DNA of 64,000 nt from Argyresthia goedartella. Lineage: Eukaryota; Arthropoda; Insecta; Lepidoptera; Argyresthiidae. Position 1 is the first letter of the stretch, and the number at the start of each line of letters is the position of its first letter. This document shows positions 11,561 to 22,252 of this stretch, one piece after another. The position numbers were made by a program, and so were the translations under genes. The stretch is taken from contig OX463827.1 in assembly GCA_949825045.1 (NCBI GenBank), forward strand, positions 828,501-892,500. The letters run 5' to 3'. The notes beneath the pieces were generated by a model. That model was not told the DNA's origin. It made no database searches and saw only the letters and a program-made list of their open reading frames with translations.

Positions 11561-12224
11561 GATTGGTCTCAAAATTATTTATAACCACCTCTTAGTAGCG
11601 GGGGCTATCTGCCCCCCTAACATGCCGCTATCATGCCCGTTGACTATGAGCTGATGTCCGCTCATAAAATCGGGTAAGCAGGCAAACTCCTCCCATATAT
11701 ATCATATACACATATATATCGCCCAAAAGGGCAAATTGCAGGTAGAAAGCCTTCAGCATATATCGAGGCCATGGCTCACAGTTAATTCTTACTAAGACAA
11801 CTGTAAACACAAAGGGGTTGTTTTTAGTCCGTATAGCACACGAGCTGATGCCCCCTCAATGTGTCGGGACCCGGACATAGCATGGAGGTCTGACTCCTGG
11901 GCATGGGTAATTTCATTTTTTTCCCCTCCAACAAAAAAAAAAACTACTCTTTGTGTCAATGTAAGTACTTCCACAGGACGGATAGTTTCCTATTAGAGCA
12001 TTTTTCAAGACATAGAAAAAATAGCAAAGAGCGAGCGAGACAGAAGAGGCGCGAGAAGATTTCTATAGCATTCCTTGTCACATTGCAATGAATAAAGTAC
12101 CTAAAAATAGACACGACTTCTCTAAAAATTAAATGTTATCATGGAAAATTATAGTGTCCAAAACGTAAAAACGTAATACCCGCCCTTCAGTTACCATCCG
12201 CAAAAGAGTTAATAATAGTGCACA
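11561..12224. other. Probable Jockey 3' UTR, then unassigned sequence
   Basis: Follows the Jockey-like coding end. Contains ATAT microsatellite runs (11694-11721) and ordinary non-coding sequence. No gene is recognised. Confidence 0.3.
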
Positions 12225-12358
12225 GGTATAGCTCGCGCCACGAACTAAGAGCGCTGGGTGACGTTGGCGGGAGTTACTGCGCATATGTACAGTATAGGTA
12301 TTGAAAAGTGACTACTGCGCATTCAAGGCCACCGCTCATAACTCGTGGCGCGAGGTAT
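12225..12358. mobile_element. Short inverted-repeat (MITE-like) element
   Basis: Imperfect terminal inverted repeats of about 20 bp, each containing a CTCGCGCCACGA core, lie at 12225-12245 and (inverted) 12339-12358, enclosing about 95 bp. There is no coding capacity. The size and structure fit a miniature inverted-repeat transposable element or a foldback remnant. No target duplication is clear. Confidence 0.5.
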
Positions 12359-12469
12359 AATTTTCGGTATTTCTATAACTGATGTTGATTTAGAATCATT
12401 GAAACTAGCTTCTCATAAACTCGATAATCTTGAAAACGGATCAGTCCCATATGTTTAAGCACGGACATT

Positions 12470-12820
12470 ATTATTGGCTTATGTTTAAACAATTACCAAA
12501 AACGTACCTATTTTACTACCAATAAATTCGAAATGACTGCCAGAATGGATAAATGTCCACCAAATTGTGTTTGGATATATGATCACTAAACTTCTTTTTA
12601 TGTTTTGTATACTTTAGTTTATGTTTTAAGTATTTTTTGTTGTTCTTACATGTTCAACCTAACACGAAGGATAAAGGGGGATTCGCTTCGCTCACCCCCT
12701 TTACCTAAGCTACCGCAGTATTTTGCTCTGATATTTTTTGCAACTTTTGGTGTTCATTTATCCATTTTGGGTAGGAAAAAAAATATTTTAGTGACCATTA
12801 TATTTGTTGCCATTATTATT
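12470..12820 (+). repeat. Dispersed repeat G, copy 1
   Basis: About 350 bp that recurs inverted at 54821-55179. Shared landmarks are TTGGCTTATGTTTAAAC, ACCAAAAACG, GACTGCCAGAATG, a hairpin GGGGG...TTCGCTTCGCTCA...CCCCC (12674-12700) and TTTGGGTAGG. The ends carry short inverted matches (ATTA-TTGGC and GCCAT-AT). The 78-codon open frame inside (12605-12841) is not conserved as a frame between copies and I do not regard it as a gene. Probably a non-autonomous DNA element. Confidence 0.7.
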
Positions 12821-13209
12821 CTGGAACTACTTATGCAGTAGCTTGTATAATTTACTAAGTAAATAAAGCTTATAAGAAATGGCTTCCATCCTGCTGTAAA
12901 ACCACTTGTTGTCATGATAAGAACTCTAGTAGAAATTAAATATAGTATAATATGAGTACATCTATTGAACTAATAAATATATCGAATTCAATGGATACCA
13001 TTGAGTGCGACAAGAAGAATGTTAAAAGCCTGCCTAAAATAGAAACGAGTTAAAACAAAAGTAAAGTTATGTTTAGGAATTTTGAAAAGGCATCCGCAAA
13101 TCTGATTTTAAGAAACTCACAAAAAAGATATAATGTCTATTAAATATTATTGGTTTCTACTTCGGAATTATGATTTTACTATTATATTTTAAGTTCATAG
13201 CTATACTGC

Positions 13210-13618
13210 TTAACCTCTTATAATAATAATACCTTGGACACTATTTACACACATTGATCTAGCCCCAAACTAAGATTCCCTGTATCTTGGGTACTAGACA
13301 ACGATACACATACTTATAAACAAAAATAGTATACTCTGATAGATAAACAACCATGACTAGGGTACAAACATCCGTTCTCATCAAACGAATATTTGCCCCC
13401 ACCGGGACTCGAACCCGGGACTCTTGGCTTCGTAGGCAGGGTCACTGCCGACTCGTCCATTCGGGTCATTGAATCTTGATTACCACCGCCATTAGATAAC
13501 GCCACTTTCCCGTTATAGGTTTTACATTTTGTTACTCCATAGTACCCTTTGAACCTTATGCCATCATAAGGTTCAAAATCGTGATCCATCTCAACCACCC
13601 TCGGCTTTGAGAGGTTAA
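13210..13618 (-). mobile_element. TTAA-ended MITE (H1) split by a SINE
   Basis: Ends TTAACCTCTTA (13210-13220) and GAGAGGTTAA (13609-13618) are inverted repeats bounded by TTAA, as expected for piggyBac-type target sites. The interior after the SINE (13478-13615) matches the complete copy at 27182-27308 in the opposite orientation, including TACCACCG, TAGATAACGCCACTTT and CCACCCTCGG. Without the SINE the element would be about 160 bp. It also has a small internal hairpin GAACCTTATG/CATAAGGTTC (13551-13574). No transposase is present, so it is non-autonomous. Confidence 0.65.
13221..13469 (-). mobile_element. tRNA-derived SINE, family 1, copy 1
   Basis: Minus-strand SINE. The head has box A-like TGGACGAGTCGG and box B GGGTTCGAGTCCC (about 13403-13417), the two internal RNA polymerase III promoter blocks. 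The body follows, and the 3' tail reads (TAT)n on the minus strand (13221-13230 on plus). It is about 90% identical by eye to 60898-61164. It sits inside MITE H1. The 94-codon minus-strand open frame across it is a chance frame. Confidence 0.8.
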
Positions 13619-14024
13619 ATGATAGTTAAGTTGACGTTCAACGTAGTATTTAGTCGTTGTATCTCACTATGACTTATTATGATTACACCTGACTCTTTTT
13701 GCTTACTCTTTCGCTTATCTTAGATAGATAAAGCTCAGTATTATGGGGGGAGATGATATTTATAATACCCGAACGTAGTTTGCAGTAAACGCTTACTGAA
13801 GCTTATTCACTTTGTATAAAACTGTTTTCGTTTCCGACTACCAGGCAATCACCCTACAACCTTTGTCCGATACATTCATTGTAACCTCTCGTTATTTTTG
13901 TCTAAAAAGTCTGTGTTTAGTACAGTGAAATACATTTATTTAGCAACAGTAATACAAGTGTTTCTTTTTAAAAGGACCAATGGAGCGCCTTCTTTAAAAA
14001 ACGAATAGAGAACCATTTCCTTAT

Positions 14025-14459
14025 ATGAAGTCTGTCAAAAATAGCGCCGATTTGCCGCCAAAGCTTTACACGATACCTTCCTCGTGTACCTTGGTAATTG
14101 TACGCGAAGTTGGAATATTGCTTGAAGCTTTGCGCCAGGAAGCATTGGTCGCACAGCTCGTACGAGCTCGTACTCGTATAATTAGGCGGCGGCGGGCGGC
14201 GGCGGGCGGCGGCGGCAACTTGCCGAACGAAGAATTTCCAATTAGATTATTTTTTACCTTTCAGCCGTTTGCACCTGTCTTGGATATTGCATTCTCGGCG
14301 TTCTCCCACTCGCTGAACAAATGCTCATTCGACAGCTCCTCTCGGCAAGCTGTAGATAATCAGCATCAGAGCCTCAAGCACAAACGGACGACAGCGCGTA
14401 AACGTTTTTCGAGAACGCAGGAAATTATATTTTATGACATAAACGATAAGAATCACTGA
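14025..14459 (+). other. Uncertain 144-codon open frame with GGC-rich tract
   Basis: Open for 144 codons with a central arginine/alanine/glycine stretch encoded by a GGCGGCGGGC repeat (14182-14217). No known domain, no signal peptide and no convincing codon context. The repeat tract inflates open-frame length. It could be an exon of a host gene or chance. I assign no function. Confidence 0.2.
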
Positions 14460-15116
14460 CATTTGCTTTTCGATAGTGCATGTATCGAATACTTTGCTTG
14501 TAATTGGGCTACAGGTCCAGCTAGTCCCATCTCGTTCCTAGAGAGCGTATCGGGGCGAGATAGTGTATATACTCGGGTGGTCCTTTTTCAAATGTTTGGG
14601 AATTGGTGATGAGTGCCGGTGCTAAAGCCAGCACACAATCTTATACAGAATTCGGACTTGCTATTTCTATAGCCGTTAATAAAAAAGAAAAACCCCGGTA
14701 AGTGCCGGCCTCACGCACCAAGGGTTCCGCACATATCAAACATGTATCTATTTAGTTCAACAATTATTGTTAGTTTGTATGCTCACGTCCTTCAATTTGA
14801 AGATTTTTCTGATAAGGTGGTAAATTTTAAAAATTTAATGAAAAAAAAATTTTGTAACTCAGTACATTGACTTGATCAGCTGATTACAAGTTATTATGGG
14901 GGACCCAAAACATTTTTTGGTTTCCGACCATATGTTTCTTGGGAAAAGTAGTTCATAATGATGGTAACTATCATTCCCTGAAATATGGTTCGGCTGATTA
15001 AATGTCAGCCGGTGTACTACCAAAGCAATAATATCCTAAAGGGTAGTTATAGAAAAGCATGACCGTAAATTCAAAAGCCTTATCATGTAATTCTAACATC
15101 AGGGATTTTAAATAAA
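14460..15116. other. Unassigned region, no gene recognised
   Basis: Non-coding sequence with a poly-A stretch (14840-14849). A segment near 14690-14730 (AAACCCCGGTAAGTGCCGG) looks like a degenerate interspersed repeat but could not be matched to another copy in the window. Confidence 0.35.
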
Positions 15117-15369
15117 AATAATTTAAATATAAATATTAATAAAACCTGTTATATCAATTTCAATAATATAAATAATCTTAATGCATCACATAATAATATA
15201 ATTGTTAAAAATGCTGAATGTGTTAGATTTTTGGGTATTGACATTGATAATAAATTACATTGGAAATTTCAAATAGATCGCGTTTGCAATAAATTAAATA
15301 GGTTTTCGTATGCACTTGGTAAGACTAGAGTGGCTAGCAGAGACACAGCATTAACAGCATACTTTGCAT
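15117..15369 (+). pseudogene. LINE RT fragment, 5' portion of host element A2
   Basis: Encodes the end of an RT domain and its thumb: an ECVRFLGIDIDNKLHW segment, then a run ending DTALTAYFA. The frame is open for about 84 codons and is cut at 15369 by a second LINE. It resumes in frame at 19188 (YVESVLRYGLLVWGN), so the two parts are one element. The seven bases TTTGCAT at 15363-15369 recur at 19181-19187 as the target duplication. CR1/Jockey-like. Confidence 0.85.
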
Positions 15370-17860
15370 GGTAATGATGATGGGGTAATAACTTACATAA
15401 ATAAAAATTGCTTCCAAACTAAAGTCGTTGAGCTACATCTTGTGGAAGCCACTGGCATTCAAATTACAACCTCTAATTACACCATAATAGGTATCTACCG
15501 CTCGCCGTCTCATTTAAATGCAGACAACTTTATTAACTCCCTTGACACTTACCTTCAAACCCTTGGGGAGTGTAAAAATATCATAATTCTGGGAGACATA
15601 AATATCGACCTAATAGCAACCCCCAATGAGAAACCGCAAGAGCGTAGAAATAGACTTAGCTACCTGAACACCCTTTGTATTCACGGCCTATTGCCTGGCC
15701 ACACTCTGCCTACAAGAGAGGATAGCTGCCTTGATCATGTTAATCTCAAACTAGATGCAAGACATAACTTGCCTTTTGTCGCTGTCCTAAACACCACAGT
15801 TACGGATCACTACATGGTTACTCTGAATGTCACACGCACTCACAAACTAGTAATCCCTCAAAAATACTAACAACTATTGATGTCTCTTTTCTTAACATCT
15901 ACTATGATCCTAATACCTATGCTAACGCTCTTGTAGGTATGATAAAAATGGCTATTCTCAATAACTCTAAAACTACTGTAAATCCCTGTAAACATAGAAT
16001 CTTAAAGCCCTGGATGACAACAGGTATTTTGAGATGTATTAGACTCAGAAACCTAATGCAACTGAAACTTAGAAATGATACATCGAATATAACTCTAAAA
16101 ATAACTTTTAAGCGCTTCCGCAACTTCTGTATCAATCAAATTCAAAAAGTAAAAAGACAATACAATAAAAAGAAATAAAATAAATGACTCAATAAAACAA
16201 CCAAGAAAACTCTGGACAGCCATAAATGAAATAGCCCAATTCAAACCCCCAAAATCAACCAACGGTGACCTATTAAACATTGCACCAACACCCTTGGCCT
16301 CTGTGAACAGTATTAACCATTTTTTTGTTAATATTGGACAGGACCTCGCAAAGTCCATCATCAATACATCTAGCACAGTAATAACTAGTACATTTTCCCG
16401 TAATACAAACTTATCCTCTTTTGTTCTGTTGGATACTGACCCACAAGAGGTGAGCAATTTTATAATGAGCCTTGACTCGGACAGCGCCGAGGGTTGTGAC
16501 GGTATTCCCACAAAATTTGTAAAGCTCTCGATGGACTTTCTAGCTCCATTGATCAGTAACCTGACCAACCTCTGTTTCAATGCGGGAGTCTTCCCGATAG
16601 CACTAAAACGGTCTGTAGTGACGCCTGTTTTTAAAAGTGGTAACCGCTCAGATGTCAATAATTATAGACCAATCTCTGTTTTAACCTCGATATCTAAAAT
16701 TATCGAGAAACTGACCAACAAGAGGCTGGTCAGCTACCTCAATAAATATGATATTATCTCAAATTCCCAATACGGCTTCAGAAAGGGACTCTCAATGCAA
16801 GACGCTATTACAATACTAGTAAATACCATAGCAAGAGAGGTAGACAGGAGCCAGAAGTGTCTGACAGTCTTTTTAGACCTTAAGAAGGCCTTTGACACCG
16901 TGTCTGTCCCCATTCTCATTAACAAACTAGATAATATTGGTATTCGTGGTACTGCTCTGTCCTTATTTGAAAGCTACCTACACGACCGAACACAAAAGGT
17001 AAAAATTGAAAAACTTATTAGTGAGGAAGAATCTGTCACCTTTGGTGTCCCGCAGGGGAGTGTCCTCGGCCCGACGCTCTTCCTAATATACATAAACGAT
17101 CTATGTAACCTTGGGGGCATCGGGGGGAGGATCTTCTCCTATGCAGATGATACTGCAATAGTTTTCTCGGGGGAATCATGGGATACGGTACATAAAGTTG
17201 CTGAACTAGGACTGGTTAGGGTTGCCAACTGGTTAAATGAAAATCTTTTGTCATTAAATGTTCAAAAAACAAAGTACATTTGTTTTGAGCCCTACATAAA
17301 TTCCCAGCCTAACGACAATTTCTTTTTAAAGATACATAGCTGCGCGGATCCTGGAAACCTAGGTTGTGACTGCCCACATATACAGAAGGTTGAGAATATC
17401 AGGTACCTGGGAGTCATAGTAGACCAACGGTTAAGCTGGTACGGCCATATTGAGCTGATTATGAACAGAGTACGTAAGCTGATATGGACCTTTAAATCAC
17501 TCAGATTCGTTATGAATAAGGAACTCCTAAATAAAACATACATAGCATTGATTCAATCAGTGATTACCTACTGCATACCAGTCTGGGGGGGGGACAGCAA
17601 AAACCAAATTTATGGATGTGAAAAGAGCCCAGAGGTCTATCGTAAAGGTTATGTACAGTCTACCTCGCAGGTTTACTACACAATCCCTATATGAGACTAG
17701 TCACCTCCTATCAGTTAGAAAACTATACATTCTTAACTTAATCCTGTCTTGCCACAAATCTCTGGTGTATGACCAATCCATAAATACCAAAAGACGAAAC
17801 GACAAAGTTGCCCCACCGCAGACAGTTCGCACAGTCTTCGCTGAACGACAAACAAAGTAA
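15370..17860 (+). pseudogene. LINE B ORF2: endonuclease and reverse transcriptase
   Basis: The endonuclease part runs 15370-15870 (YRSPSH, ILGDINIDL, and TDHYMVTL as the SDH-type motif), lacking its N-terminus. Linker frames follow at 15939-16178. RT is 16294-17694: NYRPISVLTSISKIIEK, FLDLKKAFDTV, FGVPQGSVLGPTLFLIYIND and YADDTAIVF with the catalytic aspartates at about 17145-17150. A frameshift lies at a run of nine G (17585-17593), after which the thumb and C-terminal segment continues in another frame (17612-17860). Several frame breaks make it non-functional. CR1-type (Zenon-like style) is inferred. Confidence 0.85.
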
Positions 17861-18600
17861 ACAGAATTTTATGCATATACCACCTTCAGCTACATACCTG
17901 CTCAAGTGACCTACCGCTTGCCGCGTAAACATCTGTCATCTGCCCGTCACTTGACACCTACCTACTCGGTCGATAAGTGGGCGTCGGATCGTCTTACATA
18001 AACATTTTTTATGACTTGGTTTCTCGAGACTTCGGCTTCAAGTTTTTTTTTTTTTAAGAGATCGTAAACTAACAATGTTATTGGACAGGCGTTGATTTTT
18101 GTTACGACTCTTTGTGCAGTCATACGTAGAAGTAAACACAGACTTTGAGCTTTAAGTGGATATGGGTCCATATATTGTTTTTTAATTAAAAAAGTAAAGC
18201 GACAACCTACTTTTTTTCTATATTTAAAAGATTTCTGTATTACATTAGCACACGATAAAAAAAAAACATCCATGTTGTAGATAAAAAATATTTAGTTAAA
18301 AGCTAGTTAGTTTAATTGCTCGGCGAAACCGCCCGTAGAACGAATTCAAACGACTGCGATTTGTTTTTTTTTTCAGTGATTCCATTCGTTCAATATAGTG
18401 ATGTCATATGAAAAAACTAAAGATTAGTTCAAGTAGAACGAAATAGAAAACGGTTCATACAGATAAAGTGATTAGTGTAAAAGAAACAAGACGATCTTGT
18501 CACTTAGACGTCACTCAAAACTTTTGGTAACTAGAGTTACCAGGGGCAATCTACGGAAGAAAAAATCTGGTAACTAAAGTTACCAGGGGCAATTGACGGG
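17861..18600. other. Probable insertion inside LINE B
   Basis: Compared with the related copy at 31804-32100, LINE B should need only about 80 bases between its 17860 segment and the C-terminal KWLNTLNYEEVENLLE segment at 18627, but about 740 are present. The extra sequence has no recognisable ORF. It has long poly-T and poly-A runs and ends in a tandem repeat at 18524-18594. Exact borders and a target duplication were not identified, so a local rearrangement is also possible. Confidence 0.5.
18524..18594 (+). repeat. Two tandem palindromic units
   Basis: TGGTAACTAGAGTTACCAG followed by GGGCAAT (from about 18524), and again CTGGTAACTAAAGTTACCAG with GGGCAAT (to 18593). The period is 43-44 bp. 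Each unit holds a near-perfect GGTAACT/AGTTACC palindrome. Confidence 0.75.
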
Positions 18601-19180
18601 ATACTTGTAAAGAGACTGTAACTAAATGGCTAAATACACTTAACTATGAGGAAGTTGAAAACCTTCTTGAAAGACCTTCTTAAACGATGATTAACTAATA
18701 TAAGTTCTCACCAAACCCCTTTTTATACTGCATTCTCACAGGCACTACCTACCAGTATAATAATAGACCCCAAGGTTTGTACAACCTGTTCGTTGGTAGG
18801 TTTAACTGTTACCATATGTGGATGTTTACAAACCCGATCCCAAGGTTCATTATAATGCAACCGTAGGGCATAGGAACAGTTACTATCACGTATAGGTACA
18901 CAAAACACACACACATATACACCCTCACTCAAACACACACACACACACACAAACACAACACACACACACACAACACACACACATACACAAAACACATATA
19001 CCGTTATCTGTTAATATTTAAGAAAAGTAAAAATGCTTACCTTTAACTGTACGCTAGAATCTTAGGAGAAGTTGCGAGTCATTCCCAACACAAGTATTAT
19101 TATTACTTACTGGGAAGTCTTGCTATATGCTATGTTAACAGTTTCTATGAAATTAAACAGTTTTTTGTTTTTGTTTGTTG
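18596..19180 (+). pseudogene. LINE B C-terminus and 3' UTR
   Basis: TCKETVTKWLNTLNYEEVEN and a stop at about 18680 match the C-terminal end at 32025-32100 (CKRVLTAWLKSLSYEDTERL). The 3' UTR contains a CA/ACAC microsatellite (18907-18995) in the same relative place as the other copy (32122-32240), and ends in a TTTTTGTTTG tail. Confidence 0.75.
18907..18995. repeat. CA-rich microsatellite
   Basis: Interrupted ACACAC repeats with AA and TA interruptions. Part of the LINE B 3' UTR. The cysteine/valine-rich open frame on the minus strand across it is a repeat artefact. Confidence 0.9.
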
Positions 19181-19829
19181 TTTGCATACGTAGAGTCAGT
19201 ACTGAGATACGGGTTGCTTGTTTGGGGAAACAGCACAGACGTAAACAAGGCGTTTGTGGCTCAAAATAAATGTATTAGATCAATCGTAGGAGTTGCCCCA
19301 GACGTATCATGTAAACGATTATTTAAAGCTCTATATGTATTGCCTCTATCCTGCCTTTATATACTAGAAGTAGCTACATTTGTGATGCAAAATAAAAAAA
19401 TGTTTACAGAAGCGAAAAACCTAACATCTAGGAGTCTAAGGAAACCTAACAAACTTACCCTTGATGTGATCCCAAAAAGTGCAAGATTTACAAAAAACTG
19501 CTACGCTATGTGCACAACAATTTGGAACAAATTACCAAGTCACCACCAAATTATAAGTAACAAACAGAAATTTAAAAAAGTTATAAGATATTGGTTAATG
19601 CAATATGTTTTCTACTCGATTAAGGAATTCCTAGCACATAATGTTAAAATTTGTGTCAATTGTAAACCTTGACTAATTTGTTACCTACTATTTAAAATTA
19701 TGTGGCATAATTGTTTGGCATGCTATAATTTAATTAGCTGGATGTGGGTATCTGACTGAAACTATATAGTACCACCTTTGTATAACCATATCTATCGCAA
19801 ATAAAAGTCTTTGTCTTTGTCTTTGTCTT
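19181..19829 (+). pseudogene. 3' portion and tail of host LINE A2
   Basis: Starts with the second TTTGCAT and continues the A2 frame: YVESVLRYGLLVWGN, then about 155 codons uninterrupted to a stop at 19672 (including KCIRSIVGVAP and IWNKLPSHHQ segments typical of the LINE C-terminus). The 3' UTR ends in TCTTTG repeats at 19808-19829. A start codon within the preceding insert at 19175 is chance. The unbroken frame suggests A2 is younger than A1. Confidence 0.85.
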
Positions 19830-20051
19830 TAAATCCCTTTTTTTTTATTTACCAATGGGAACATCGCTTCAACAAGCAAACTCGCAATAAAAGACAGATG
19901 TTATGTTTTTTTTTGCCTATTTGCAATAAAAGATTTGAGTAATGGTCAATTTTTCACAGGTAATTCAAATTCTTAGATATCTAATAACACGTTAAGGCTG
20001 GTGTTTTTGATGAACATAAATATTGGTTTTATCTGAAAAATTAGCAAAATA

Positions 20052-21161
20052 CATAGTCAGGTCATAAGTTCTGTCACTTGTGCAATATGAAATAATTTAG
20101 ACATGTTTATTATTTATGTAAACATTTATATAGCAAAATTAACTTAATAAAACATAGATTCTTATGGTAATAAAGTTTATTCAAAATGACCCCCGCGATT
20201 TTGAATACAGGCCTTTATTCTGCGCGGCCAGTCGTCTATCGCAGCACGAACGAGGTCCATGTCAATATCGGCGGCTGCCTTAATCAAGGATGCCTTGAGT
20301 GACTCCAAATCAGGATGAGGCTTTGAGCAGGCCTTTTCCTCCAAGTGTTGCCATATCTTGTAATCTAACGGACTCAAATCTGGACTGGAGGAAGGCCAGT
20401 CTTCGAGCCGGATGAAGTCGATTTCACGCGCCGCCAGCCAGTCTTGTGTGCTTTTCGCTCTATGAACTGGCGCAGAATCTTGTTGGAATACCCAGTGCCT
20501 GTTATTAAACATGGTATGAGAAACAGGTTCCACAAGGTTCTTGAGGACTGTATTTTGATACACAACTGCATTCGTTTTTACGCCTTTCTCACAAAAATGT
20601 ACCTCAATTAAGCCCCAATAAGAGATCTCTTCAGTCTCAGGTCTATTAAACGAGCGTCCAAACGATGTCCTGTTTTTCTTCGATATGCCCTAAGCCCTAA
20701 GTCTTCATTTAACACCCTTTTCACTGTGGTCCTGCTTAACACCATCTGAAGGGCCAACAGTTTCTGCTTACGTATGGGATTTCTTTAAATTCGCGCCTTC
20801 ACAGCTTTTATCACTGCTGGAGACCTAACAGACCGAGGGCGACCACTTCTTGACCTGTCATCTACACTAGAGTCTTCATTGTATCGTTTTATGTTACGAT
20901 AAACGAATCTTTTGGTTATATTCAAATTTTTCAGTAAGTCGAAAATCTGAATTGGCGCGTAACCGCAACGATGCAACGCAATAACTGCGACACGGTCTTC
21001 TTTAAGTGTCCACTCCATATTTAAAAATGAGGAAAATTCTAAAAAGTACACATTTTTATTTTCATGAAAAATACGAAATTCGAATTCAATAAACTTTTTT
21101 GTGGCCAGCGTTCTAAATTCAAAAGTTTTTATTGCGTGACAGAACTTATGACCTGACTGTG
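20052..21161 (-). mobile_element. maT-type mariner element (complete ends, internal deletion)
   Basis: Terminal inverted repeats of 26 bp (20052-20077 and 21136-21161, one mismatch) share the core AGTCAGGTCATAAGTTCTGT and are flanked by TA at 20050-20051 and 21162-21163, the duplication made by Tc1/mariner transposases. The 1110-bp length is short for a mariner (about 1.3 kb), consistent with the internal deletion seen in the transposase. The encoded protein spacing is DD37D, the maT group known from Bombyx and nematodes. Confidence 0.9.
20177..21018 (-). pseudogene. maT mariner transposase, broken
   Basis: Cut-and-paste DNA transposase that would bind the terminal repeats and catalyse excision. 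The start is the ATG at 21018, just before MEWTLKEDRVAVIALHRCGY, a helix-turn-helix, followed by a second HTH and the GRPRS linker. Stops and frameshifts follow (near 20785). The C-terminal frame 20563-20177 holds QQDSAPVHRAK (second catalytic Asp) and SPDLSPLDYKIW (third), with 37 residues between. The block that should contain the first catalytic Asp is missing between about 20690 and 20640. An upstream start at 21375 lies outside the terminal repeats and is chance. Confidence 0.9.
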
Positions 21162-21163
21162 TA

Positions 21164-22039
21164 TTAATAAGGCAAACATGAAACCTAAATTTATATTGTG
21201 CTGTTTTGTAAAGTAACGCCTGATTCAGGGTGTTATGCAAACGACACTGAAGCAGAACCCAGAACTGAAACTGAATAAAAAAAAATAGTTTTGAGTGTAA
21301 AAACCCAAAAATCAAAAAAATTGTGACCTTATTTCTATTGCAGGCTACCGCGTTCGCAGTATCGGACTTCGGCATGTGGGATTTGTGATCAGGCCGGGCA
21401 TGTCCGCCCGTTAATGGTTATTTCAGGACAAATTTAACACGGCAATTTGTGAATCAAAACTTTGCGAGGGTAACACAAAACTATTTTTTTGTTACATGGG
21501 ATTCGTAAACTATCGTCCCTGAGTCGGACGTAACTTTACATAACATCATCCTGTATAAAACGAGAAACACTTTAATATTTTAGTAACCATATATGGATGT
21601 CAACATATCGTACTACTCTTTATTCAAAATTTAGCATATTATAGTGAGCTGCTTTTTATCTTGTAGGAAGTGTTCTAAAATGTCAAATAGACAGAAAGTG
21701 ACCTTCAGCAACCAGTTCGATTCTGTGAAACAACATGGGATTGCCTCGCTAGAAGATTAACACATCACAGAAACAACTAAATTTTAAATTTATATCCAAG
21801 CATTATTCTCATAAAAAATCCTGGCTAGCATATATATAGGGAGTCTCGCGCGCGCATTGGTTACGGCAGAACACGCTACACGTCACTCCGTAGTTTTTAT
21901 TCTATTTCTCTAGTTAAAATTCTACAGCAAAGCATAAACTTCTATCTACATTCAAATTAAATAAGTGAAATCAACATTCAGCAAAAACCTATCCCATAAT
22001 ACTAAAAGATTGCTTAATAAAAAGCAAAATCACCTGTGA
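21164..22039. other. Unassigned region between mariner and LINE C
   Basis: No gene recognised. A TATATATAGGGAGTCTCGCG segment at 21830-21849 could be a promoter-like or LINE 5' end sequence, but nothing confirms it. Confidence 0.3.
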
Positions 22040-22252
22040 TTGAACGGTATATAATAACCTTGTGTGGTGTGTGTGACGCGCTCGCGGCGACCAGCCGGCC
22101 ACTTGCTGCCAGAACCGGTTCTATCGTGAGATGATTGCGAGTGCCTGTCTACAAGTCTCCGTGTGATTGTGAATCATAACTTTTCCTAACCATATCTCCC
22201 CTTATCACTCTCATCAAACTACATTGCATCGTCCTGCCTGTGTGCCAGCGAA

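Larger units (their letters stand above)
15370..19180 (+). mobile_element. LINE B inserted in element A2
   Basis: A 5'-truncated non-LTR retrotransposon carrying endonuclease, RT and a C-terminal domain, a 3' UTR with a CA microsatellite and a TTTTTGTTTG-type tail (19161-19180). It is flanked by TTTGCAT duplications. The last 26 or so codons and the CA-bearing 3' UTR match the fragment at 31804-32510, which defines the family. The coding region is itself interrupted between about 17860 and 18600. Confidence 0.85.

Noticed and set aside
12605..12841. Small membrane protein from an open frame with hydrophobic stretches
   Set aside because: Lies within repeat G and is not preserved as a frame in the second copy.
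13385..13470. A tRNA gene on the minus strand
   Set aside because: Same reason: it is the head of a SINE with a near-identical second copy at 61080-61164 flanked by a target duplication.
14025..14459. A host gene encoding an Arg/Ala/Gly-rich protein
   Set aside because: Open-frame length is boosted by a GGC repeat and no domain or splice evidence supports it; retained only as a low-confidence note.
18723..18995. Cysteine/valine-rich small protein on the minus strand
   Set aside because: It is the translation of a CA microsatellite in the LINE B 3' UTR.
21162..21375. N-terminal extension of the mariner transposase
   Set aside because: It lies outside the terminal inverted repeat and TA flank, so it is not part of the element.
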